Positions 7,539 through 16,008 of a DNA stretch of 40,350 nucleotides are shown here, piece after piece; position 1 is the stretch's first letter, and each line of letters starts with the position of its first letter. Source of the DNA: Candidatus Binataceae bacterium (lineage in GTDB: Bacteria; Desulfobacterota; Binatia; Binatales; Binataceae). The DNA lies in assembly GCA_036495685.1 (NCBI GenBank), contig DASXMJ010000109.1:1-40350 (forward strand), read 5' to 3'. The translations under genes and the position numbers were made by a program. The notes below the pieces were generated by a model. The model worked only from the letters and a program-made list of their open reading frames with translations. It did not search any database and had not been told where the DNA came from.

Positions 7539-8048
7539 TCACCGTAGCATTTTCAATTTCTTGAGCGCCTGGTAAACGCTGGCGCGCGCGCTTTGCGGTG
7601 AGCAATCGAGCGCGGTCGCGATTTCGTGATACTCAAATCCGGCAAACTTGCGCATCAGGAACGCGCGGCCCTGCTTGCCCGGCAAGGACCGCAGCGCGCG
7701 TTTGAGGGTGATCGCGTCTTCCGGCGAATCGTAGGTCGCGGCCGCGGAGAGCTCGGCCGCGGCGACCGGATCGCGTCCGTCGCCGGCGATTACCCGGGCG
7801 CGACGTGCCCGGTCGCGTGCCCGGTTGCGACACAGATTGGCCGCGATGCTGAAAACCCACGGCCGCAGACCGTCCTCGTTTTTAAGCCGTGTGTATGCGC
7901 GGTACGCCCGCAGCCAGGTTTCCTGGAATAGATCGAGGCTATCCTCACGATCGCCCGTCGAGCGCATCAGGAAACGCATCAAGTCGCGTTCGAGGGTTTT
8001 CATCGCCTCCTCGAACGGGGGTGGCAGGTTCAGCCGCGGTGACGCCAT
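7539..8048 (-). CDS. ECF-type RNA polymerase sigma factor
   Basis: The 169-residue protein has sigma region 2 (DLFQETWLRAYRAY, then RPWVFSIAANLCRNRARD, roughly residues 39-79) for -10 recognition and core binding. Region 4 (LRSLPGKQGRAFLMRKFAGF and the helix-turn-helix YHEIATALDCSPQSARASV) occupies the C-terminal third. There is no region 1.1 or 3, as expected for the extracytoplasmic-function group. No anti-sigma gene is adjacent. Instead the stop is followed five bases later by the alkyltransferase-Ada gene, suggesting that the sigma factor controls or is controlled with DNA alkylation repair. Its promoter must lie in the 93-bp divergent gap shared with the NnrU gene. AGGT precedes the ATG at 8048. 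Confidence 0.9.
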   Translation of the reverse strand: MASPRLNLPPPFEEAMKTLERDLMRFLMRSTGDREDSLDLFQETWLRAYRAYTRLKNEDGLRPWVFSIAANLCRNRARDRARRARVIAGDGRDPVAAAELSAAATYDSPEDAITLKRALRSLPGKQGRAFLMRKFAGFEYHEIATALDCSPQSARASVYQALKKLKMLR

Positions 8049-8141
8049 CTAAACCTATAGAACCCCGCCGAAGCTTCGCTGTGAAGTCGCGGAGGTTGCC
8101 TCGGCAGAGGCGCGGAGCGAAGATTCTCGCGAGGACCTGCC

Positions 8142-8837
8142 ATGGATCCAGTCGCGTCGATCAGCTTGTGGGCGATCTTGTTTGTCGGGACTCATCTCAT
8201 TATCTCATCGACCTCGATCCGACCCGGATTGATAGCGCGGGTGGGAGAGCAACCCTACCGCGGCATCTACTCGCTCATTAGCTTCGCCACCCTCATTCCG
8301 CTGATCGTCGTGTTCGCGGGTCACAAACACAGTGGTCCGATGCTGTGGTATGCGCGCGGCGACGGGCCGATGCGCTGGCTCACGTGGGCGTTGATGCTGC
8401 TCGCGTTCATCATGCTGGTCTCGGGATTGGTGACACCCAGCCCGGCCAGTATCGGCGCCCCCGCGCCCGGCGCGCCAGCGCCGCGCGGACTGCTGAAAGT
8501 GTCCCGCCATCCCTCATTTGTTGCGTTCGCGCTGTTCGGCTTCGCGCACATGCTCATGAACGGATGGGTTGGCGACCTGATTTTCTTCGGGACTTTCCCG
8601 CTGCTGGGAATTGTCGGCGGAAAGGCCCAGGACGCGCGCAAGCTGCGTGAAATCGGCGAGAGCTACCGCAAATTTATGGACCAGACGTCCTTCTTCCCGG
8701 GTCTGGCGCTGATTAGCGGTCGGCTGAAATGGGTTCCAGCCGATGTGCCGTGGGCAGGGATCCTGGTTGGCATAGCACTGGCCATCGTGACCATCGTGGT
8801 GCATCCATGGTTGTTCGGCGGCCTGCCCTTGGGGTGA
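8142..8837 (+). CDS. NnrU-family integral membrane protein
   Basis: The 231-residue protein is almost entirely hydrophobic with about six to seven predicted membrane spans. It carries the NnrU signature: an early VGTHLIISSTSIRPGL segment and the later GLLKVSRHPSFVAFALFGFA segment with a conserved Arg-His-Pro, followed by AHMLMNG. NnrU was named for its place in denitrification clusters and resembles isoprenylcysteine methyltransferase-like membrane proteins. No nitrite or nitric oxide reductase gene is present here, so that role should not be assumed. GAGGA precedes the ATG at 8142. It is divergent from the ECF sigma gene and may share its regulatory region. Confidence 0.85.
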   Translation: MDPVASISLWAILFVGTHLIISSTSIRPGLIARVGEQPYRGIYSLISFATLIPLIVVFAGHKHSGPMLWYARGDGPMRWLTWALMLLAFIMLVSGLVTPSPASIGAPAPGAPAPRGLLKVSRHPSFVAFALFGFAHMLMNGWVGDLIFFGTFPLLGIVGGKAQDARKLREIGESYRKFMDQTSFFPGLALISGRLKWVPADVPWAGILVGIALAIVTIVVHPWLFGGLPLG

Positions 8838-9104
8838 GTGACAACCACGCGCGGTTTGGGTCCGCTGCAATTGCTTCTGAGGGTTTCACTTTCGCCCACG
8901 CAGCCAAACGGTCTGGCAACTGAGCCGAGGGGCGCTGTGCTGTGGTGCGGGACTCCTCAGCTGCTCCCAGCACCAGAATGACACCAAGTTGCTTAGGCTA
9001 CCGCCGATGCCCTCTGTCACGCTTGCTTCGACCACCCGCTCGCGCGGGAGCCCCGAGAACCGAGCCTCCACCGTGCTTGAGTCGACGCAAAGCGTTTTTG
9101 CGCT

Positions 9105-9890
9105 TCAAGCGGCGATTCGGAAAACGCGCGTGGCGTTTTCGGCTATCGCAGCGGCCAACCCATCAAAATCGGCGCGGCGCACCTCCGCGAGGACTTCCAA
9201 GGTGCGGCGGACCAGCGCGGGCTCGTTGCGCCGGCCGCGGTGCGGTTCGGGTGCGAGGTAGGGTGAATCAGTCTCGACCAGCACTCGCTCGTCGGGGACG
9301 ATTCGTGCCGCTTCTCGCAGTGCGCCCGCATTCTTGAAGGTCAGGATTCCCGAGAAGGAGATGAGAAATCCGAGCTCGAGAAATGCCTCGGCGGCTTTAG
9401 CATCACCGGTGAAGCAGTGGATAACACCCCCCGCTGCCGGCAGTCCTTCTTCACGCACTATCGCCGCCAGGCGTGCTTCCGCATCGCGGCAATGGATAAC
9501 GATTGGCTTGTCCAACTCGGCCGCGAGCTTCAGATGTTTGCGCAACGAGTGCTCCTGCTCTTCGACTGGTGAGTGCAGGTAGTGGAAATCCAGTCCGCTT
9601 TCGCCGATGGCGACCACTTTCTGCGATCGGGCAAGAGCGCGCAATTGGACGATTCGATCGGTGGTGCAGTTTCTGGCGTCGTGCGGGTGGACCCCGATGG
9701 CCGCGAAAATGTGCGGATAATGTTCGGCGATTTCCAGCGTTCGCCGATCGGTCTCGATCGTTCCGATCGCCCCCACCGCGACAATTTTTGCTACCCCGGC
9801 TTCCCCCGCCCGCGCAAGAACCTCGTCGAGTTCGGCGTCGAGCCGCGAGTCAGCTAGGTGGCAGTGCGTATCGACCAGCGGTGTAATCAC
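9105..9890 (-). CDS. TatD-family metal-dependent DNase
   Basis: The 261-residue TIM-barrel protein shows all TatD signatures: VDTHCHLAD at the N-terminus (His9 and His11 as metal ligands), AIGVHPHD, AIGESGLDFHYLHS with the metal-binding Glu, PIVIHCRDA, GVIHCFTGD and ETDSPYLAPEPHRG. Members (YcfH/TatD) act as metal-dependent 3'-5' exonucleases or hydrolases, and some edit D-aminoacyl-tRNA. The start is GTG at 9890-9888, overlapping the metG stop in GTGA, so it is translationally coupled as the last gene of the tmk-metG operon. The metG-tatD order is widespread in bacteria. The 266 bp beyond its stop hold no supported gene. Confidence 0.93.
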   Translation of the reverse strand: MITPLVDTHCHLADSRLDAELDEVLARAGEAGVAKIVAVGAIGTIETDRRTLEIAEHYPHIFAAIGVHPHDARNCTTDRIVQLRALARSQKVVAIGESGLDFHYLHSPVEEQEHSLRKHLKLAAELDKPIVIHCRDAEARLAAIVREEGLPAAGGVIHCFTGDAKAAEAFLELGFLISFSGILTFKNAGALREAARIVPDERVLVETDSPYLAPEPHRGRRNEPALVRRTLEVLAEVRRADFDGLAAAIAENATRVFRIAA

Positions 9891-11425
9891 GCGCGCGGCT
9901 TTTCGATTCTGGGAAAGAGCTGCACCGGGGCGTTTACCCGGTGGCCGGGCTTAAAGCCCCGTCCGTAGGGCGCGCGTGCGGTGACGTCGTCGGCGGCCAG
10001 CAGTTCGAGGAGTCGGCCGGAAGTGATCGGCATGAACGGCTCCAGGACATCGGCGACGACCCGCAGGCCCTCGATCAGGGTAGCGATTATCTCCGCGACC
10101 CGCGGCAGCTGGGAGGGCTCTTTGGCGAGTGTGAACGGTGAGGTCGCAACAATGTACTTGTTGGCAGCGTCGAGCGCCTGCCAGACGACCTCGAGGGCGC
10201 GATTGAACCCAAGCTCGTCAGTAAGGGCACCGACTTTTTCCGGGAGCGACGCGAACACCTCGGCCAGCGCGCGATCCTCGCCGCTCGCGCCGACCGCAGC
10301 CTTGATCTCGCCACCGAAATAGCGCTGCGCCATCGAGAGTACCCGGCTGGTTAGGTTGCCGAGGTCGTTCGCCAGCTCCGCGTTGTAGCGCTCGATCAGC
10401 CGCTCGTCGGAGAAATCCACGTCCAGGCCATAGGCGGTTTCGCGCAAGACGAAATAGCGAAGCACGTCGGGGCCGTAGCTCTTTTCATATTCCAGGGGGT
10501 CGACAACGTTCCCGGAGCTTTTGGAGAAGCGTTCGCCCCCATAGTTCATCCACCCGTGCACGTTGAGATGCCGATAAAGCGGCAGCCCCAGGGCCCACAG
10601 CATCGCCGGCCAGTAGATGGCGTGAGTCTTCAAAATGTCCTTGCCGATGAAGTGCTCGGTAACTGGGAGAATTGCCCGCAAACCTGCGTCGCTGGTGTCC
10701 GGAAGTTCGCTCAAATACGCCCAGAACGCGTCGTACCAGACATAGGTGACGTACTTGTTATCGAAGGGCAGTTCGATTCCCCACTCGAGCCTGGTCTTTG
10801 GCCGCGAGATGCAGAGATCGTCGAGCGGCTCGTCGAGCATCCGCAAGGCCTCGTTGCGGTAGCGATCGGGCCGGATGAAGTCGGGATTTTTCTCGATGTG
10901 CTCGCGCAGCCGCGCACGATGCTTCTCCAGCTTCAGGAAGTAGTTGGCTTCCTTGAGGAATTCGACGGGAGTCTTGTGGTCTGGACAGATCCGGCCGTCG
11001 ATCAGTTCCTTCTCGGTGTAGAAGCGTTCGCACCCGACGCAGTACAGGCCTTCGTACTCCTTGAAGACGATGTCGCCGGCGGCGTAGGTCCCCGCAAGCA
11101 TCCGCTGCACGAACTGCTCGTGGACCGGATCGGTCGTGCGCACAAAGAAGTCGTAGCTGATGTGCAGTCCGGCGTGAGTCGCGCGGAACAGTGCGCTGAT
11201 CTTGTCGGCGAAGGCTTTGGGCGACAGGCCGGCGGCGATGGCAGCATCGCGATTTTTCTGGCCATGCTCGTCGGTGCCGGTGACGAACGTCACGCGCTCG
11301 CGCCCGAGCTTGCGACGCTGGTGCCGGACAAACGCGTCGGTGGCTAGAAACTCCAGCGCATGGCCCACGTGGGCCGGACCATTGCTATAGGTGATCGCGG
11401 TAGTGATGTGGATGCGGTCGGCCAT
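9887..11425 (-). CDS. metG: Methionyl-tRNA synthetase
   Basis: The 512-residue class I aminoacyl-tRNA synthetase charges tRNA-Met. The ATP-binding HIGH motif appears as HVGH (residues 19-22) and the KMSKS loop as RFSKSSGN. A zinc knuckle is visible: YCVGCERFY followed by CPDH, a CxxC-CxxH arrangement of the single-knuckle enzyme class. The anticodon-binding helical domain (NDLGNLTSRVLSM and after) is present. The protein ends after this domain, lacking the C-terminal oligonucleotide-binding dimerisation extension of many bacterial enzymes; that extension may be absent or encoded elsewhere. It lies 198 bp downstream of ricT, the largest gap in this operon, and overlaps the TatD-family gene by four bases. 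Confidence 0.97.
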   Translation of the reverse strand: MADRIHITTAITYSNGPAHVGHALEFLATDAFVRHQRRKLGRERVTFVTGTDEHGQKNRDAAIAAGLSPKAFADKISALFRATHAGLHISYDFFVRTTDPVHEQFVQRMLAGTYAAGDIVFKEYEGLYCVGCERFYTEKELIDGRICPDHKTPVEFLKEANYFLKLEKHRARLREHIEKNPDFIRPDRYRNEALRMLDEPLDDLCISRPKTRLEWGIELPFDNKYVTYVWYDAFWAYLSELPDTSDAGLRAILPVTEHFIGKDILKTHAIYWPAMLWALGLPLYRHLNVHGWMNYGGERFSKSSGNVVDPLEYEKSYGPDVLRYFVLRETAYGLDVDFSDERLIERYNAELANDLGNLTSRVLSMAQRYFGGEIKAAVGASGEDRALAEVFASLPEKVGALTDELGFNRALEVVWQALDAANKYIVATSPFTLAKEPSQLPRVAEIIATLIEGLRVVADVLEPFMPITSGRLLELLAADDVTARAPYGRGFKPGHRVNAPVQLFPRIEKPRA

Positions 11426-11623
11426 CGATCGGCAAAGGATAGCGCGCTCGTTCGCGGGACGCGACTCGCCGCGTCGCCCAACACGAAGCGGTGTGGGTCA
11501 AATCTGCAGGCGGGGGCGCCTGGCGGCACCCGCAGCAAAGGGTCCCTAGCTGGAAAGATCACCAGCACCCCGTGCTGGAGGCCGCGCGCACTTAAAGGAG
11601 CCGGATAACCGTCCCTTGGACCA

Positions 11624-12490
11624 TCATTGCGGCGGTCGTCGATCGGAAGTGCGTGAATCGACCAAGTCTTCCAGCGTCACCTCGACGACCCCGGCGTCGT
11701 TATCAAGCTGGATCGCAACGGTCTGCTTCAGAATGTTCTGTCGAATGACCTTGCCGTCGCCTTTCACCGACTGTATGCGTTTACCCTGATTGGGGAGGGC
11801 GCGTTTCAATTCGACGTAGGTCGCGTACTCGTACTTGAGGCAACACTTGAGCCGTCCGCACATGCCGGCCAGGCGCGAAGGATTCAGCGCCAGACCCTGC
11901 TCGCGCGCCATCTTGACCGTCACCGCATCGAAGTCGCGCAGCCACGACGAACAACACAGTTCGCGTCCGCACGGCCCCACCCCTCCCGTGACCTTGGTCT
12001 CGTCGCGCGCACCGATCTGTTTCATGTCGACTCGAATCCGCAAGGTGTTGGCAAGATCGCGCACCAGCTCGCGGAAGTCGATTCTGCCCTCCGCGATGAA
12101 ATAAAAGGTCACCTTGCGCGCGTCGAGCGCGTATTCGGCGGTAACTAGCTTCATCTGCAGGTGGCGTTCGTGGATGCGCTGGACGCACAGCCGGCGCGCA
12201 CGCTCTTCCTGCAGCAGGTTGTTTTCCTCGATATCGCGATCGGTGATAGTGGCAAGGCGTCGAATCTGCTTCAGCGAAGAGAGATCCAGAGTGTGGGCGG
12301 GCTCGTGAGGCTCTACGATGATGGTGCCGATGCGTTCGCCGCTGTCCGCATCGACCAGCACGCGGTCGCCGCGACGCAGTGCCAGCTCACCGGCCAGGTA
12401 GTTGTGGAGGTGACCGGTGGTCTGAAAGGCGACCGCAACTATCTTGGGAAGCTGAATTCCGCCTTCGAAGGGATCGACTTGACCGCCCAC
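11624..12490 (-). CDS. ricT: RicT (YaaT, PSP1-domain) iron-sulfur regulatory subunit
   Basis: The 288-residue protein contains the PSP1 C-terminal domain with the family's cysteine clusters VGPCGRELCCSSWL (Cys174, 179, 180) and MCGRLKCCLKYE (Cys211, 216, 217). In Bacillus subtilis YaaT/RicT works with RicA and RicF, carries Fe-S clusters and promotes RNase Y-dependent mRNA maturation. Outside Firmicutes it is a conserved neighbour of holB and metG with unclear function. The GTG start at 12490 directly follows the holB stop (TAA at 12493-12491) with no gap, consistent with coupled translation. The tail after about residue 275 is short and charged. Confidence 0.93.
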   Translation of the reverse strand: MGGQVDPFEGGIQLPKIVAVAFQTTGHLHNYLAGELALRRGDRVLVDADSGERIGTIIVEPHEPAHTLDLSSLKQIRRLATITDRDIEENNLLQEERARRLCVQRIHERHLQMKLVTAEYALDARKVTFYFIAEGRIDFRELVRDLANTLRIRVDMKQIGARDETKVTGGVGPCGRELCCSSWLRDFDAVTVKMAREQGLALNPSRLAGMCGRLKCCLKYEYATYVELKRALPNQGKRIQSVKGDGKVIRQNILKQTVAIQLDNDAGVVEVTLEDLVDSRTSDRRPPQ

Positions 12491-13558
12491 TTATTCGCCC
12501 CGCAGCGCCTGTGCCGCATTCATCCAGTATTGCTCGGCCTGCAATCGCGGATTCGCCATGGCCTCCACCGCGACGCACGCCCTGGCCGCGCCCTCCAGGC
12601 AGCTCAGAATCCCATCAAGCCGCAGCATAGCCGCGAGCTCCGCGACTCCTTTCGGATGGGCACCGGTATCGGCGCCCAGCAGCTTGGAGCATAGCACTTC
12701 CTCGAGCAGCCGCGCGATGAGCTCGAAGTTTTCCGCCGCCTCATCACGATTGCGGAAATGCTGCTGCGCGAGCTGCTGAGCGGATACGAAATCGAAATTG
12801 CGCGCGTGCAAGAGAGCGTCGAGTAAATCATCGAGTGCTGACCCTTCCGACTCCGCAAGGGCCAGAGCGCGCGCCGCGCTGCCCCGCGCCCGGCGCGCTG
12901 CCGCCGCGCGGCGCCCAGCGTCGAGAATTCCGCGCTCCGCGAGAATCGCCTCAAGGTCGGCGGTGGAAAGAGGGGTAAACCTCACCGGACGCGCGCGCGA
13001 GCGAACCGTGTCGAGCAGCACGCGTTCGGCCGAGGCAATCAAGAAGATGATGGCGTGACCAGGCGGCTCCTCGAGGGTTTTAAGGAGGGCGTTCTGCGCC
13101 GGGATGTTCAAGGTTTCCGCATCGTCGATAATCGCGACGCGCACCGGGGAATGTGTGGGCTTGAGTCCGAGCTCGGCGATCAACCCACGGACCTGTTCAA
13201 TCAGGACGTCGGTACGATTGGCGGCCCGGCCGATGCGGGTGAAATCCGGATGCACGGCCGCGGCGACCTGCACGCAGGCCGCGCAGCAATCGCATCGCGG
13301 TGGCTCCGCGCCAGCACCCCGCCTGCGCCCCCCCGCCGCCGGCGGCGCCGCGCGCACCGGGCAGCGTTCGACTCTGCAACAGAAGTCTTCACCCGCGCGC
13401 CGCTCGCACAGAAGCGCGTGTGCCAGCGCCGCGGCGACCAGCGCCTTGCCGATGCCGCGGGGGCCGGAGAACAGGTAGGCGTGGGATGGCCTTCGCTTCA
13501 GCTCGGCAAGGAGGCGCCGGGCGGTCTCGCGCTGGGCGCGCAAACCGTCTAGAGGCAT
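12491..13558 (-). CDS. holB: DNA polymerase III delta' subunit (clamp loader)
   Basis: The 355-residue AAA+-fold protein has FSGPRGIGKALVA (P-loop, residues 30-42), VRVAIIDDAETLN (Walker B-like), NALLKTLEEPPGHAI, and the VRSRA sensor segment, all typical of HolB. It belongs to the clamp-loader complex that places the beta sliding clamp on DNA. The four-cysteine zinc module is unusually elaborate: Cys60/61 and Cys66 are separated from CDCCAACVQ (Cys89-95) by roughly 22 residues of Ala/Gly/Arg/Pro (residues 67-88). The ATG at 13558 overlaps the tmk stop by ten bases. Downstream it abuts ricT. Confidence 0.93.
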   Translation of the reverse strand: MPLDGLRAQRETARRLLAELKRRPSHAYLFSGPRGIGKALVAAALAHALLCERRAGEDFCCRVERCPVRAAPPAAGGRRRGAGAEPPRCDCCAACVQVAAAVHPDFTRIGRAANRTDVLIEQVRGLIAELGLKPTHSPVRVAIIDDAETLNIPAQNALLKTLEEPPGHAIIFLIASAERVLLDTVRSRARPVRFTPLSTADLEAILAERGILDAGRRAAAARRARGSAARALALAESEGSALDDLLDALLHARNFDFVSAQQLAQQHFRNRDEAAENFELIARLLEEVLCSKLLGADTGAHPKGVAELAAMLRLDGILSCLEGAARACVAVEAMANPRLQAEQYWMNAAQALRGE

Positions 13559-14196
13559 CGACGCTTGAGTACGCTGGTGACCGCATTCAGGATGTCCTGG
13601 TGGACGACCTCTAGCGGCCGCGTCGCGTCGATCACCAGGACACGATCCGGCTCGGCGCGCGCGATGGCGAGGAATCCTTCCCGCACGCGGCGATGAAATT
13701 CGAGGGCTTCTCCTTCGAATCGGTCAGGCGCGCGGGTTGCTCCCTTGACCCGCGCACGCGTGCGCTCGAGACCGGTCTCGATTGGCAGGTCGAGCACCAG
13801 CGTCACATCGGGTTTGATCGCGTCGCTGGCCAGACGATTCAGATCGCCGAGCAGCTTGAGATCAAAGCCGCGGGCGTAACCCTGGTAGGCTATGGTTGAG
13901 TCGGAGTAACGGTCTGAAATAACAATCTCACCCGCGGCAAGACGCGGACGCAGCTTTTCGCGCACGTGCTGGGCGCGATCGGCGAGCACCAGCAGCAGTT
14001 CCGCAGCGACATCGAGCGATACCGCGGGATCGAGAAATATCGATCGAATCGCCTCACCCGCGCGGGTGCCGCCAGGTTCATGCGTGACGGTCACGGGGCG
14101 GTGCTCGCGGCGCAGGGCGTGGGCGAGGCCCGCCGCTTGGGTGGTCTTGCCGGAACCCTCGACACCCTCGAGAGTGATGAAAAGACCGGTCGCCAT
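13549..14196 (-). CDS. tmk: Thymidylate kinase
   Basis: The 215-residue enzyme phosphorylates dTMP to dTDP. It begins MATGLFITLEGVEGSGKTTQ with the P-loop GVEGSGKTTQ (residues 11-20). Next come the dTMP-binding HEPGGTRAGEAIR, the DR motif in VISDRYSDSTIAYQGYARG, and the lid region RTRARVKGATRAPDRFE. Length and motif order match bacterial Tmk. The start is the ATG at 14196, sharing one base with the prepilin peptidase stop (TAATG); the longer upstream frame lies inside that gene. The stop overlaps the holB start by ten bases. Confidence 0.96.
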   Translation of the reverse strand: MATGLFITLEGVEGSGKTTQAAGLAHALRREHRPVTVTHEPGGTRAGEAIRSIFLDPAVSLDVAAELLLVLADRAQHVREKLRPRLAAGEIVISDRYSDSTIAYQGYARGFDLKLLGDLNRLASDAIKPDVTLVLDLPIETGLERTRARVKGATRAPDRFEGEALEFHRRVREGFLAIARAEPDRVLVIDATRPLEVVHQDILNAVTSVLKRRCL

Positions 14197-15029
14197 TACC
14201 CGCCAAGATACCAGCGCATCACTTGCGGCTGAAACAGCGCGTAGCATCCGGCGGCAAGCGAAAGGAACGGTCCAAACGGAACTTCGGTCCGCAAAATCGA
14301 AACATCGGTTTCCGGCAGATCGGCCACTGGGTCGGCCAGTGGCGCCCGTGCTCCGCGTCCGCCGCTGAGAACCATCGCGAGTCCGCCGATGATGCCCAGC
14401 AACGAACCAAAGAAAAGAGTGAATACGACGCCCGGCCATCCCAGGAACGCGCCCGTCATCGCCAGGAGCCAGACATCTCCCATCCCCACGCCCTCACGGC
14501 CGCGCACCAGCTCGTAGAAATAGCCGACCACGAACAGGAAACCGGCACCGAGGGCGATTCCCACAAGGGAACTTTGCCAGCCGATTTCTTCAGGCATCAG
14601 CAGCGAGGCCGCGGCCAGGCCCACGATAGTCCCCGGAAGGGTGATCGCGTTGGGCACGATCCGCCAGTCGTAATCGATGAGGGCGACCGCGAAGAGTGCG
14701 GAACAAAGAACGAAACGCGCTATCGCGCTGCCGAGCGGAAACTCGAGGTAGAGGAACAGGGCGGTGACCGCGAGCCCCGCCTCGGTAAGGAAGTTGCTAA
14801 AGGGTATCGGTGCACCACACATGATGCATCGCCCGCGCAGACCGATGTAGGCGAGGATTGGCAGATTGCTCCACACCGGCAGAGAGCGTTGGCAGCTCTC
14901 ACAGAACGAGCGAGGCGCGACGATCGACATTTCGCGCGGGAGACGATACGCGACCACGGTCACGAAGCTACCCGTGACCGCGCCCACGAGGGACGCGAGA
15001 GCACCCCCTACTCCCGCCGGCAGATCCAT
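14196..15029 (-). CDS. Prepilin peptidase / N-methyltransferase (A24 family)
   Basis: The 277-residue membrane aspartyl protease cleaves the leader of type IV prepilins and related pseudopilins and methylates the new N-terminus. The cytoplasmic zinc-binding loop has SFCESC (Cys43, 46) and GRCIMC (Cys68, 71). The catalytic aspartates are in FAVALIDYD (Asp119) and GVGMGDVWLLA (Asp185). About seven to eight membrane spans are predicted. Type IV pilus or type II secretion genes are not in this window, so the substrates lie elsewhere. GAGGAGGGT directly precedes ATG 15029. It lies 11 bp after yjbQ and overlaps tmk by one base. Confidence 0.94.
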   Translation of the reverse strand: MDLPAGVGGALASLVGAVTGSFVTVVAYRLPREMSIVAPRSFCESCQRSLPVWSNLPILAYIGLRGRCIMCGAPIPFSNFLTEAGLAVTALFLYLEFPLGSAIARFVLCSALFAVALIDYDWRIVPNAITLPGTIVGLAAASLLMPEEIGWQSSLVGIALGAGFLFVVGYFYELVRGREGVGMGDVWLLAMTGAFLGWPGVVFTLFFGSLLGIIGGLAMVLSGGRGARAPLADPVADLPETDVSILRTEVPFGPFLSLAAGCYALFQPQVMRWYLGG

Positions 15030-15040
15030 ACCCTCCTCGC

Positions 15041-15442
15041 TCAGCCCTCAGCTCTGATCACGCTGACGACCACCGTCCGCTCGCGGGGACCGTCCCACTC
15101 GGCGAGCATCAGCCCCTTCCACCTGCCGAGCCAGAGCCTGGCGCCCGCGACTGGGATGTTTATCGAGGTACTCAGCATCGCGCTCAGAATATGCGCTTGC
15201 GAGTTGCCTTCGCCATGGCGAAACCCGCCGTTGCGAGGAACCAGCCGCTCAAGGTGGTTCAACATGTCGGTGGTGACATCGGGGTCCCAATTTTCCGACA
15301 CGATCACCGCGCAGGTGGTGTGGGGTACGAATAAATTACACAGACCTTGCGCGATGCGGGTGTCTGCCACGGCTTGGTTCACCGCGTCGGTGATGTCGAC
15401 AAATGCGGCCCGCGCGGACGTCGCGATCTTCAACTCGACCAT
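15041..15442 (-). CDS. YjbQ-family (UPF0047) protein
   Basis: The 133-residue protein matches the YjbQ/UPF0047 family: an N-terminal strand VELKIATSARAAFVDIT, then LFVPHTTCAVIVSENWDPDV, and later HGEGNSQAHILSAMLSTS, with conserved histidines clustering at a putative metal site. Members have weak thiamine-phosphate synthase activity when overexpressed, but the native role is unresolved. The start is the ATG at 15442, since the frame upstream to 15553 adds an atypical basic segment. It is the first gene of the leftward operon that continues with prepilin peptidase, tmk, holB, ricT, metG and the TatD gene, so the operon promoter should lie in the gap to its right. Confidence 0.9.
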   Translation of the reverse strand: MVELKIATSARAAFVDITDAVNQAVADTRIAQGLCNLFVPHTTCAVIVSENWDPDVTTDMLNHLERLVPRNGGFRHGEGNSQAHILSAMLSTSINIPVAGARLWLGRWKGLMLAEWDGPRERTVVVSVIRAEG

Positions 15443-16008
15443 CGCACCAAGTTTACGACCAGTCTCCGCTCGCTTCCATCCGGGGCTCCTCCGTTCATAC
15501 GGTTTCGTCAACGCCCGACTCACAGGTGCGTCGTAGGAGCCCATATTCATCAAGGGAGAACCCGCCGCAGACGGCGTTCACAAAAGATAGGCGGTCCGAG
15601 GGATGCCTTCAGACCCAGGGTTGAATCTCGCGGTGACCGGGCATATCCAGTCCCGTGACGTCCTGAATTTAAACGAAAACTGCGCGCAGGCCTTGTGATG
15701 AGAAATCACCTGTCCTCGGCCAGGAGGGCCGATTTCGGGCGTTGTATTAGGTCGGCCGAGAGGAGTTCAACCTGCTCCAGCTGGTTCGGCAGTTACGCGC
15801 GGCGGGCCTGAGCCGCCTCGAGAGCGGGTCGGCCGGTTTCAGAGATCTGCAGTTCGTCCGAGCGGTCCTCGCCTGAGATGGCAGCCGCCACCTGGCACCG
15901 CAGGCTTTCTTTTTCCGCCTGATCACATTGAAAATCGGCCAGGTCCGCACCGCTCAAGGGGCTCGGCGATGATTAAACCGCCTGTGCCACAAATCGGACT
16001 GGGCGCGC
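15443..16008. other. 566-bp gap with degenerate coding remnants
   Basis: No intact gene is supported. On the plus strand 15751-15876 reads as 41 residues of plausible amphipathic helix (NLLQLVRQLRAAGLSRLES) ending in TGA, but it follows a TAG and has no start codon or ribosome binding site. It may be a relic of a gene. The left part should contain the promoter of the yjbQ operon, but I could not identify boxes. The right end leads into the frameshifted winged-helix gene, whose true N-terminus may reach back to about 15973. Confidence 0.5.

Noticed and set aside
9075..9110. GCTTGA/TCAAGC inverted repeat at the end of the TatD-family gene
   Set aside because: The stem is interrupted by unequal internal loops and no U-tract follows on the minus strand.
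10556..11347. A 263-codon forward frame inside metG
   Set aside because: It is an antisense frame of metG with no independent signals.
11426..11623. A small gene in the ricT-metG gap (reverse frame from about 11568)
   Set aside because: The frame runs into metG out of register, has a proline/arginine-rich shadow-like composition and no ribosome binding site; the gap holds only a short CCAGCAC/GTGCTGG hairpin.
14223..15536. A 437-codon forward frame over prepilin peptidase and yjbQ
   Set aside because: Both genes underneath are unmistakable by motif; the forward translation is low complexity and charged without a recognisable domain.
15590..15650. A tRNA-like stretch with GGTTGAATC
   Set aside because: Acceptor, D and anticodon stems do not pair and no CCA-compatible end is present.
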